Below are positions 20,975-30,760 of a DNA stretch of 64,000 bases, piece by piece (position 1 is the stretch's first letter; every line of letters starts with the position of its first letter). Source of the stretch: Macrothele yani. Its lineage: Eukaryota > Arthropoda > Arachnida > Araneae > Macrothelidae. The notes under the pieces were generated by a model that saw only the letters and a program-made list of their open reading frames with translations, was not told where the DNA came from and made no database searches. A program made the translations under genes and the position numbers. Where the stretch lies: the NCBI GenBank assembly GCA_039090855.1, contig CM077002.1, positions 86,370,194-86,434,193 on the forward strand. Direction: 5' to 3'.

Positions 20975-21450
20975 TTTGCATTTTTGAACTTCATTTTTAG
21001 TTGGTAAAGTTCGATGAACACCTACCGCACGTGGGGCTTGGCTTTCAATTCATATTTCCGTTATGTGGATGCGGCACGGGATTTTTTTCCATTTGGCCAC
21101 GGGTCCACTTCTTTTTTTTTTTTCCATTGGAATTTATTTTGCCTCATCACCAAATGAGTTTTTTTTCCTTTGCTGCATCCTCATTTACTTCAATATTTAT
21201 TCATAACCCGAGTACTTTCGGTAATACTCCTTTACCGTCTTCGAGGGGACATTTTGCTCCGACTAGCACGGACCGTGTCAGCTGGGCATTTCGGTGGTTC
21301 TCGCGGGCTGCTTCTGTCATCGGCTATCGCTTCTTCTTGGGCGTTGTGGCGCCATCTCTTGTTGGTCAGTGATCTCATTTTTCGAACTTTTTCATTTTTT
21401 TGCTCAATTTTAATAAACTTTACCAACTAAAAGTGAAGTTCAAAAATGCA
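20975..21450 (-). mobile_element. Solo 3' end of Penelope-like element A with inverted terminal segment
   Basis: The minus strand matches 7928-8381, including the RWRHNAQEEAIADD coding tail and the CCCACGTGCGG block. The 3' terminal segment occurs at the left end (TTTTTGAACTTCATTTTTAG, 20981) and again inverted at the right end (CTAAAAGTGAAGTTCAAAAA, 21427). The fragment is thus bounded by inverted copies of its own end, a structure reported for 5'-truncated Penelope-like insertions. No RT or complete endonuclease is present. Confidence 0.85.
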
Positions 21451-22226
21451 AATGCATTAATGCACGTTAAAAAATATAACCTCCAATATCGGAAGTAAAT
21501 TGAAATATTTTATTGTGTTTCATTTTACAGACATCTTTACATCCATTTTTTCATCCAAGAAGAGTTAGAGCACATTCACACCATCAACCAATCCTTTTGT
21601 TTTGTTCTTGATGATGTGGTTAATTTTGGACAAAAGTAACTTTCAAAATCATATGAAAAGCTTGTGCTATTCAGATAATTGTTCAGATAAACAAATTTTC
21701 AACATGCCAATAAAAATTATCCTCTTGTCACACTTCAAAACACTTGTATTTAAAAATTATTTTTTGTACATATGTACATATTACGTACCTGAGTTTAAGA
21801 GATTAACTTCTCAAAGCAAGATCAATTGCCAAAGCAAAGTGCATGGCTCCCAACTAGTCTATAAATTTTAGCATTAGTCCATAAAAGTTGATATTTCTAT
21901 TAAGTCAGTCTCTGAAGTCTATTTTATCATCTTCCATGTGAAAAATTTGTATTTTCTGCAGTCAGTTTTAAAAACTCCATATAGAAGATTTTCCATGGTT
22001 GTTCTGATGCTAATTTTGACCATTTCCCATCTTATGGTATCATTTTGCATGTGATATGATTTCCATCAGCAATAATTACCTCATGATGTTTTTATTTTGG
22101 TTCTATAAACTTGGTTCTTTAGTTTGTCATTTGCTACAGCTTTAGCCACCAGAGTCTGATAATTTTTATTTTATGATGAGTCCAACCACGGTAGCCTACT
22201 ACTTAACTGATGTCCTTATTTTAAGA
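21451..22226. other. AT-rich spacer, no gene seen
   Basis: I find no protein similarity or repeat boundary. It may contain the unrecognised 5' part of the hAT relic that follows. Confidence 0.45.
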
Positions 22227-24085
22227 GTGAAAAGCTTGAGGAAGCTTGTAATCAATGTTACTCTCTTGCATTTGATGAGACAACTAATGAAAAAAGGTAA
22301 AAAAGGAACTTCAAAGGAAGTATAAAATTTTTGTCTGATAGAAAAAGAGATTTTGTTTTACGGCACTTGGAAACTTCTGTTCTGAGTAAAGCTGATGGTG
22401 ATACTCTTCATTCCAAACTCTAGGAGATATTAACAGAAGCAAATTTACCATTGCAGAAACTAGTCATGTTAGAATCTGATGGCCCAAATGCTAGCAAAAA
22501 GGTTTGGAAATTTTTTAATGAGGACGTCCTGTCAGTATGATCTAAAGGGTTGGTAACATTGACACATGTAATATTCACATTGTACACAATGGCTTCTTAA
22601 AGGCCTTTAAATGTTTAGGGGAAGATATTTCAGAACTAGAGAAACTGCTATCTTCAGGTATTTTCATGGTAGACCGGAAAGAATTGAAAACTATGATGCA
22701 ATTCAAAAACAGCTCAAATTCCCAACAGAGTCTTTTGTGAAACATACAAAAACACGATGGTTGACTTTGTTGAGTGCTGCCGAGAGACTAATTGAACAGT
22801 GAAATGGCATTCAAGAGCTTTTTTTTTTTTTTTTTTTTGGAGTTATTACCAACAAAAGCAAAGCCATCTGTTCTTCAATCATTTTCAGTTGAGAAAATCA
22901 CGTTCCTGCTGAAAAAGCCAGGGATTAAAGCTGAAGCATTTTTTGTTGTATCCTTGGTGAAGATGTTTTCAAGATTCACAGAACTATTTCAAAAAGAGTA
23001 ACCACTTAGTCAAGTCTTGTGTTCTGAACTGGAATAAATAATTAAAAAGTTTATTGGAAAGGTTTACAAACCAGCTGTGATTAAAAAATATATTTTTCTT
23101 CAGGAGATTTTGACAAGCTTTTAAATGACTCCAATCTTCTGCCTCTGAAAATTTTAACATTCAGTGAGGAAATTCAGTCTGAACTACAGAAACTAAAATT
23201 GGTTGATAGGATGAAGTTTGTGAAATATGCTCAGCAACATTTAATCAAAGGCTGTAAACACTTGCTGGAAAAGACACCTGTGACATCGAAATCAGTACAA
23301 TCTATCGATACAATCTTTAGGATGTAAAAAAAGCCTTAAAGATATTGTTCATGTTGCAAAGTCTCTCTGTGTATCTGTTTCATCTGACCAGTTAATGAAT
23401 GAACAGAAACTCTTGAGCCTTGAAACCAACTTGCCTAGGGGGCAGGATCTAGTGCATTTTGGAACAAGATTTTCAGTTTGAAGACTTTGTCAGAAGACCA
23501 AAGATTGCCTGCAATGTCAAAAGTTGTCAGAGTGGCTTTGGTTTTATATCATGGTAATGCAGATATCAAGAGAAGATTTTCTGTTTCCGGCTTTGTTCTC
23601 ACTGAAGGTAAAACCTGTATGATTGAAAGGAATTCAGATGCAGTAATGATGGTTAAAGATGAATTGAGGTTCTATCAAAATATTCTTGAGGTTCCAATTC
23701 CTCAGAAACTGATTGCTAATGCTCGGCTGGCATACAAAAGTCGCAACTATTACTTAGAACAACAGAGGTTGTTAAAGGGAAAAAAGTGTTAAAAATGAAG
23801 AAGAGAAAATGGAAAAAGAGATTGAAAAAAAAAGAAAGTCATTAAAAAGATGTCACAAATAAATTGAAGATACTGAAAAATATTTAAAGGCAATGGAAGA
23901 AGAAAGGAAGCTAAAAAGTGATACTGGATCCTCACTTTTGTGTGAAGCCAACAAAAAACTTTTTCAGTTTGAAGAAACAAGATTTAAGTGAGGTGGCTGT
24001 AGCTAAGGCAATGTTGGATAGGGCACAGCAGCTTCAAGAGGAAGCTAATAATAAAGAAAAGGAAATGAGCAAGCTGAAGAAGTGA
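22227..24085 (+). pseudogene. hAT-2 transposase relic with charged C-terminal tail
   Basis: Conceptual translation in shifting frames gives SLAFDETTNEKR (first Asp region, about 22255), RDFVLRHLETSVLSKADGD, LVMLESDGPNASKKVW (second Asp region, about 22470), TRWLTLLSAAERLIEQ (about 22760) and the dimerisation segment VALVLYHGNADIKRRFS (about 23535). A Lys/Glu-rich tail follows to about 24085. A T-run at 22820-22838 and many stops mark it as old. It is related to hAT-1 but more diverged. Confidence 0.75.
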
Positions 24086-24778
24086 GTTCATAGTAAAAAA
24101 TCACCTGTTATCACTTCTTTTTTGAAAAATAAATAAATCCACACTTTTCAAAATATTTTTACTACTTTTTTTATGTTTATTGTTATATATATCATAATCA
24201 GAATTTTGTATTCATTTCATAATTTTGTTTTTCTGCAATTAATCCGTTGTAAATATAAATTAAGACATTTTTTAACCAGTCAGAAAGACTTTATACTGTA
24301 TCTTTGTATTTAAAAAATGTTTTCTTATTGTTAATTAATGTATTAGAAAATAATTAAAAATCAATAAATAAAAGAAATGCAAGAGGGAAGTTGCAAGGAA
24401 GGCATTTCTCTTTTTTACTTATGTATTTTAAAAAATGTATCTGTAATTTTTCTTCTGTGTGACGGTCAGGTTTTAAAATCTTAATTTGTTCATCACTATT
24501 GTAGCCCTAGATCATATGTACAAGACCTTCAATCTCAGGATGGATTTCCATCCTGGATAAATCCACAAGACTGAAATCAAGACGGAAAGAAAAATATATG
24601 ATTGTGTGTTTTTCTTTCTGCCTTGAAAAATCTAATACGGAAAGTAGGAAAAGCTTTTTTTCCCCCTAAAATTTTTTATTGAACGCAATTTAAATCTGCA
24701 CCGTATAATGACCTTTTTCTTGTAAAAAAAATTCGGTTCTTGTTTATTAATTCTGTACTTCTGCTTGATGAATGCAGA
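24086..24778. other. AT-rich spacer, no gene seen
   Basis: There is a short palindrome (AGGATGGATTTCCATCCT, about 24537-24554). Nothing else was recognised. Confidence 0.45.
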
Positions 24779-25400
24779 TGATATACAACTGATCCTGAAA
24801 TTGATGGTTTAGAAAATTTAAATATTTTTACTGAAGCTGGTCGAATTGATTACAACTGGTGGTCATATATTATTCAACTGAAAGACAGTAATGGGCACTT
24901 GAAATTTAAGTATTTCGCATTTTTAGTTAAAGCCCTGCTAACCATATTTTCTGGACCTCTCAGTGAAGGGACTTTTAACACAATGAATGATATTGTTACA
25001 AGTGACAGGTCAACACTAACAGTTCAAAATTATGAAGCCATGTATCTATAAATAAGTATAACTTAAGACGTAGAAAGATACGGTCTGTGGATCATAAGCC
25101 TGATTCAACAATGCAGAACACAATCCATAAATTGTATCAGGCTTACCAGGATTTCTTGAAAGAAAAGATTGGTTCAAGAGTGGCATTCAAGGATATTTTA
25201 AAAGCCATGAAAATTTTGCTAGGAAAATTTTCCATTGGCAACTTAAACACTACTAAGCAGAGTGCTCCAGGAATTAACAACAGATTTTCCACCAATTCAT
25301 CTACAAAGGACACAGCTGTTGTTGTAGTCAAGTCATCTATAAGTGCGCATGAAGCTGTCACTAGTACAGTTGTAGAATATAAATCCAAATTTACATAACC
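24779..25400 (+). pseudogene. hAT-3 transposase C-terminal relic
   Basis: The open stretch DPEIDGLENLNIFTEAGRID then NWWSYIIQLKDSNGHLKF (24790-24905) aligns by eye with the region before the dimerisation domain of hAT-1. The dimerisation core is decayed (LLTIFSGPLSEGTFNTMND, about 24940). A 103-codon open segment at 25087-25398 (LYQAYQDFLKEKIGS) continues as a family-like tail in another frame. Confidence 0.6.
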
Positions 25401-25904
25401 AAGTAAAATCACAAGTTTCTTTGCAAGGAAATGATGCTATGTACTTTGGCAAATTTGTGTTCATAAGTATTGAAAGACGCACCCAATTTTTGGCTATTTG
25501 TGTAAGTACTAATTATCTGTTTCCCAGTTTTTAATTTAGATGGCATTGGCTGATTCTTCCCTTCTTTGATTTTCCCATTTAAGACAATGTTTTCTCTTGT
25601 TTGTATTTTATGCATGGATTGATTTGAATTCAGATGCAGGGAGTTAGGTTTACTGCAATCAATCCAGAAACTGTTTATTAGATTTTCCCGTGCAAGTCGA
25701 ATACAAATCAACACACCTTTTTGGGCGACACCCACTCTCCCAAAAAGTTTCAGTCTTGGCTTAGATGAACTGCTTGCACCCATGCCCTAGGTCTATTAAA
25801 TATATATATTTCAAATTTTAGTATATAAAGTCTATTAAAATGAACCAAGGATTTGTTGTGATCCCTGAAAGTCTTGGCCAAGTGTTAGGTTTTACTTAAT
25901 GCTA
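25401..25904. other. Spacer, no gene seen
   Basis: A minus-strand open stretch at 25783-25409 has no recognisable domain and no supporting context, so I treat it as chance. Confidence 0.4.
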
Positions 25905-26752
25905 ATGTATCAAACATCTCCATTTACATTAAACTTGACACACAACTTCAGCATCACTGACATTCATCACATTCCACACAAGACCCCTTTTAAAGTACTT
26001 CATACTAATTATCTTTTTCTCTTGTTGGTATTCCTGAATCTGTTCCTTGGGCATCCTCTATCATTCATTACTTGGTTCCTTGGTCATCCTGTATCATTCA
26101 TTTCTTGGTTCCTCGGTCATTCTCTACCATTCATTACTACCACTTAGAATGAAAACATTCTGATAGTTAGTACTCAACACTTATTCTTTCAACATGGCTA
26201 AACCACTTGGGTATATTTGTCTCCACTGTACCAACTACATTTTGCTTCACACTATACACCTGAAATGCATCTTTGTTCAGCACATGGTCAGAACGAGTTT
26301 TATTCCCCCCTCCCCCTCCCCCCAACACACTCACACATACACACATGTCCCATAAGTAACACACCACTCCAGTGCTCAAATGAGTCCTGCATCTCTTCTG
26401 CTCTTGTTTCACTCTAGTGCAATAAGAGTAGAAATTGCAAGGAATGCTTATAGCAAAGTAAATCCATTTATTTTTGTGGTGTAAATTTGTATAAAGATTC
26501 TTCAAGCTATAAGCGTTCCTTGCATATTCATGACCTGGTGTATTTAAAATAAAAGAGTAGAAACCATTGCACTTTCATGTAAAGTCATTTGGGGCCTTTT
26601 TGAGAACCTGTGAAATCTTCCTAAAGCAAGCAGCTATGACTTTCAAAGCTGAATTCACTTGCCTATTCATTTCACCATCTAATCTGTTTTCTCTGTCCAA
26701 TGTACTTCCTAGATGCACAACAGAAAATCAAATTCTATACCATTTAGACTGA
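25905..26752 (-). mobile_element. Non-LTR retrotransposon relic copy 2
   Basis: Minus-strand remnants of the same family as 1-1345 and 43957-44867: NKTRSDHVLNKDAFQVYSV then WFSHVERIS (26330-26180), and the INGEINRQVNS-like region near 26700-26640. A C-run at 26307-26322 lies where the minus-strand copy at 44369 also has one. A 118-bp insertion lies at 26435-26552. It is heavily decayed. Confidence 0.7.
26435..26552. mobile_element. 118-bp insertion with 11-bp target duplication and internal hairpin
   Basis: AAGAGTAGAAA flanks both sides (26424-26434 and 26553-26563). The arms GCAAGGAATGCTTATAGC (26437-26454) and GCTATAAGCGTTCCTTGC (26506-26523) form an inverted repeat with one mismatch. The right end is A-rich. 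It could be a MITE or a short retroposon. Confidence 0.65.
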
Positions 26753-26759
26753 CCTTGTA

Positions 26760-27189
26760 TTCAAAATTAGCATCAGTATAAGTATTTTCAAAGTACAAAT
26801 TAGTTCTTTGTGATCCAGAATCCTGGGTGGAATAACCCAAGTTTAATCATAATCCTTTGAACAGAATGAAATTCATTTAGATACTAATGAACAAAATCAT
26901 GAATTTTGGATATTTCTCCAAAAGAACATCTGGTTATTTGGTATTTACACATATAATTCAAATTGGCCTTGATTATTTATAAAACAGCACTTGATGGTTT
27001 AAGTGGTTAAAAATATCACCTGGTTGTTCAAGTGTGATATTTGATTCCTCATATTACTTGACCTGGGCTGAAATCCCTGGTATAATGTAAATGTTGTGTT
27101 CGTCTTACATTTCTGTCTGGATCCAGTAACTCTAAGTTGCTATAGGTCGTTCCTCACAGCCTTCGTGCTCATAAGGTTTAACTACATGC

Positions 27190-27226
<37 letters not shown>

Positions 27227-27326
27227 TATAAATCTTTGGGAGTTAATGCTTGCTCTAACTCTAATGTTTATTTCTCATTTCTTTTTCCTAAAAAATTTTT
27301 GAATAATGCTTTTTGTATTTTGCTAG
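26760..27326 (+). other. Intron-like sequence preceding the terminal exon
   Basis: It holds a CA microsatellite at about 27189-27223 and a pyrimidine-rich stretch (TTTCTCATTTCTTTTTCC, about 27268). It ends TTTTGTATTTTGCTAG at 27326, a good 3' splice acceptor. Confidence 0.6.
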
Positions 27327-28641
27327 GTCTCTCCGTGAGAAGATTTCAAGCAGTCGCCTTGTTCGCAGCATTTCTAGTGGTAGCTATTCCATCCTACACA
27401 ATCAGTCCACTCATGAAGGCCATCATGATGAACTTGAGAAACTTGTTGAAGAAAGTACTCCACAGCAAAAACGGCAGTCACGATCATCCATCCAGAAATC
27501 TCATAGTTCAGATGCAGTTTTAGAATCTGATAGTGAATCCACTACACCTCAACATCGACAGAGACCTCGATCTGAAGTCCTTCCCGGACAAGCAGTTGAT
27601 TCCCCACCAGTCTGGGTGGAAAATCCTAATGCAACTGTGTGCCCATCATCTTGGTCTGATGGACATCAACAGATTGCATCTCTGCAGTATAATCAACATC
27701 ATGCTGTAAGTAACGGCAGAATTTTGATTAATAATGGTGTTGAAACTTCCACAAACTGCAATTCATTTCATCCCAATTCCTCATCAGGAGGCCCAGGTAG
27801 ACCAGTCAGATTAGGGTATGATGGTCCCTTGTCTACGGTCAGAGATGTCGAAGAAGAGAACAGTGAGAGTGCTGATGATCCTACCTTAGCAATGAGTACA
27901 TTGATAGACGTCAACCATATTGAAGTTAATCATAAAGCTGAGACATCAACAGATGCTCTCATTGATTTAGATGCTGAACAGGGGCGCCCACGGTACTCTA
28001 CTCGTTTCATTTCTAGTTACACTCTATCAGACATCGTTTCCCAAACATATACTCCCAGTATTGAAAGCCGGGAGTTACCGCATTCTATGTCTCACAGTTC
28101 AGGATATCATTCCTTCACAGAAGAGGAAGGTGGCTTGGAGAACCACCGAGAGTTTGCTGGATGTCTGAACCTTTCAGCCTCTCGTAAAGCATCTCTTCGC
28201 TGTCGTGATCTGGAACTAAAGACATTCACACCAACGCACCAGTCTATGATGTTAGCTGACAATGATGCAACAAATTCCATTGCTATCGCTCCCCTACCAC
28301 ACTTTAAAGAAAGGGCAAGATCTTGGGATCGCGCTTCTCAGAGACGTCAGGTAAGGAGCCTTCCACCAGGTGGAAGTATTACTCCTACCACTCTGGTGTC
28401 TACTAGCATGGTAGATGATGGAATTTTAACAAGGACATCGGGATGCAATCCTTCTCTACTGAGCCCAAGTAGGACAGCTGGTGTATCAGAATCTCCTAAG
28501 CGAAGATGGTCCAGAAGCCCAGCTAAGAAAAAGCCCAGCCAACATGACTGGCAGCTGTGTCTCTATATGTTTGGAGGAAGAGAACAAGGTGCTCCAGGAG
28601 TTTATAGACAGCCCATTTCCATTTGGAAACTCTATGTATAA
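27327..28641 (+). CDS. Terminal coding exon of an unidentified host gene (437 codons plus stop, 5' partial)
   Basis: This is the longest unbroken frame outside mobile elements. It begins after the acceptor TTTGCTAG at 27326, with the first exon base in codon position 3, and ends at TAA (28639-28641). The sequence is low-complexity and hydrophilic, rich in Ser, Thr, Pro and Glu. It has Ser/Arg clusters suited to phosphorylation (SLREKISSSRLVRSISSGSY, RWSRSPAKKKP) and a run MSHSSGYHSFTEEEGG. No transmembrane helix is visible, so it looks like a cytoplasmic tail or scaffold region. The last about 30 residues (HDWQLCLYMFGGREQGAPG, then PISIWKLYV) are aromatic and ordered, unlike the rest, suggesting a conserved C-terminal motif. 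I do not recognise the gene. Upstream exons lie outside the window or are unseen. Confidence 0.72.
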
Positions 28642-29215
28642 TTCATTATGCATTAGTCTTGTGTTAGTTATATTACTTGTTTAACAGACTATTCATCTTA
28701 AGTTGTGCATTCTTCTTGTACCACTATGCCATTATGCAGATTTTCTTTGTATTAAGCTGGTGTGCAATGAAGTAAAATGGACAAAACAGAACTGGTAAGT
28801 TCTACAAACATAGGTAGAAATAACAATGCCTTGTTAAATTAAATCAGAACAAAAGTTAGCAAACACTACAGTATTGAATATATATTTAAAAGCTAAAACA
28901 AAAAATACTGGAATGATTTGGTATACAAAGTCAAGATATTCTGATGATAATGTTTGATGTTAAAATATTCTGAAATGATGTAGTATATGTTTCGAAGCTG
29001 TCAGTCTCTGTGGATTTTTTATATCAATATTTATTTGTTTGTGTTTTATAAAGTTTCAAACGTGTAATGGTACAGTGTCAGTGTAGATACTCATGTGAAA
29101 TTAAGCCAAATGTCAGGAAAAGCAAATGGAACTACAAATTAAAAACATTTGGGATTTTATTGTGGTTTCCCACAGTGATTAAATCAGTTGTCTACATTCG
29201 AATAAAACATTTTTA
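28642..29215 (+). other. Likely 3' UTR of the host exon with AATAAA at 29201-29206
   Basis: AT-rich non-coding sequence directly after the stop, ending at a candidate polyadenylation signal AATAAA (29201) followed by a T-rich stretch. Other AATAAA words occur further on, so the true end is uncertain. Confidence 0.45.
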
Positions 29216-29782
29216 TTTCTAACTTTTGCCATTTCACTTCTATTTACTTGCATGAAAGACAATTTCACATCATGTTATGAGGAAGTATCCATATGAAGTT
29301 ATTACTCTATAATGTGGCTAATGGCAATTACAGGCCGTGGAACACTGAATTCAAAATGAATTTATTTTCTTATCAACTGTGAAAGTGTCAAAACTGAAAA
29401 TGATAGAAACTTGGACAACTACATTCAGGTCAGTTTCTAGCCCATGGTTTCTCATAATAATTATCCAGTGACATGTTGGCCATATATGTAAGCTGGTATT
29501 TTTGACTCGGAGTTTTCAGTTTTCATTTATATCATCATGGTTTGAAAGATAAAGCTGAGCATTAGTTCTTTCTCAAGTAAAAGTAACAGTGAGATGAATT
29601 CCCATTACTAGCTATTGTTTTGTAATTTAATAATGAAGAGAGCACATTACTATGCAGAGATGATGTAGTTGCAGTATGTCATTCTCATCCATCCAATGGG
29701 ATTTCTTAATTATCCGATGAAATTTCATCAAGCCATGGTTTTAAATGAGTGGTAGGCAATGCACGTAACTAACAAACAAGTG

Positions 29783-29892
29783 AAGTTGATGGTAGTTGAG
29801 AACACGCTAAATTATGTATAGTAATGGCTGAAATATATTTGCCTTAAAAACTATTATATGTAACTTTGCGTGTTCTCAACTACCATCAACTT
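29783..29892. repeat. 110-bp hairpin with 25-bp perfect arms
   Basis: AAGTTGATGGTAGTTGAGAA (from 29783) to CACGC (29807) is exactly complementary to 29868-29892. Pairing continues imperfectly inward for about 20 bp (CTAAATTATGTATAGTAAT against CTATTATATGTAACTTT). It could be a MITE, a template-switch fold-back or an RNA hairpin. No target duplication is visible. Confidence 0.85.
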
Positions 29893-30049
29893 AACATCAA
29901 GACATGGCTGCTAGTGTTAATAGTTATGTGATTTCCTATGAGATTTTAATAGGCACTTCATATGTACCTAATAACAGAAAAAATTCAAAGGCAGAAAGCT
30001 AATTTATGGACTTTGTTAAAATATAATTGATATCCTGGTCAAAACACAG

Positions 30050-30760
30050 TTGTTGCAGATAAGTGCCCAGTAATAATAAAAGATTCCATGGCAAAGTCAT
30101 GTATCATTTGCTTTATAATTGTCTCAATGTGCAGTACCCAAAAGTCATAGATGTCTAACTAATTTTGAAAAAAGATATTGAGACAGATAGTGTAGTACTT
30201 TCTTTGGGAACAACACCTAAGCATGATGAGAACCCAATAATAGTACAGAATCAGAAACAGAGTCATTGCTTTATAATGTGTTAGGTTTTTTTGAAAACCT
30301 GGTTTGTTTAATTGATGGATATTTGATATTGGAAAATATTTTGAGGCAGAACCGATACACATGTCAGTTCCATGAGGATTCGTATTGAAGGAAATAGCCA
30401 AAAGTGATAAACACTAAATAAAGGAAAATGATTCTCATGTCATCTAGTGCCATTTCTTCTGAATTCCCTTGGTGACATGGGTCAAGATAATAGGTATCCA
30501 GTAATAAAAAAAGATTCTAATGCAGGGTGTATGTATTAACTTTTATGAGATCATCTCAAGGAATAACAACTATTAGTGTTAGGCATCCACTAATGGAAAA
30601 GATATAGAGACAGACTCAGTATGCCATTTGCTATGAAATTCTCTAAGAAAAAGTTGTCAAAAGTGTTGGGTATTCAGTAATAAAAGTGCCTAAAGTAAAG
30701 CCAGTGTGTCATTTCATGTGAGAGTTTTGCTCAGGGTTTGTAGCCATAGGTGTAAGTAAA
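30050..30760. repeat. Highly degenerate tandem repeat, ~85-90 bp unit
   Basis: Variants of CCAGTAATAAAA(A)GATT recur at about 30066, 30494, 30584 and 30669. Versions of GTCATTTGCTTTATAATT recur between them. A stray related piece (CACTCAGTTATGGAAAACAT) is at about 35526. Divergence is high, so the boundaries are approximate. Confidence 0.4.

Noticed and set aside
27327..28641. Kelch protein from MFGGRE near the C-terminus
   Set aside because: A single short match; no repeated blades or double-glycine pattern upstream.
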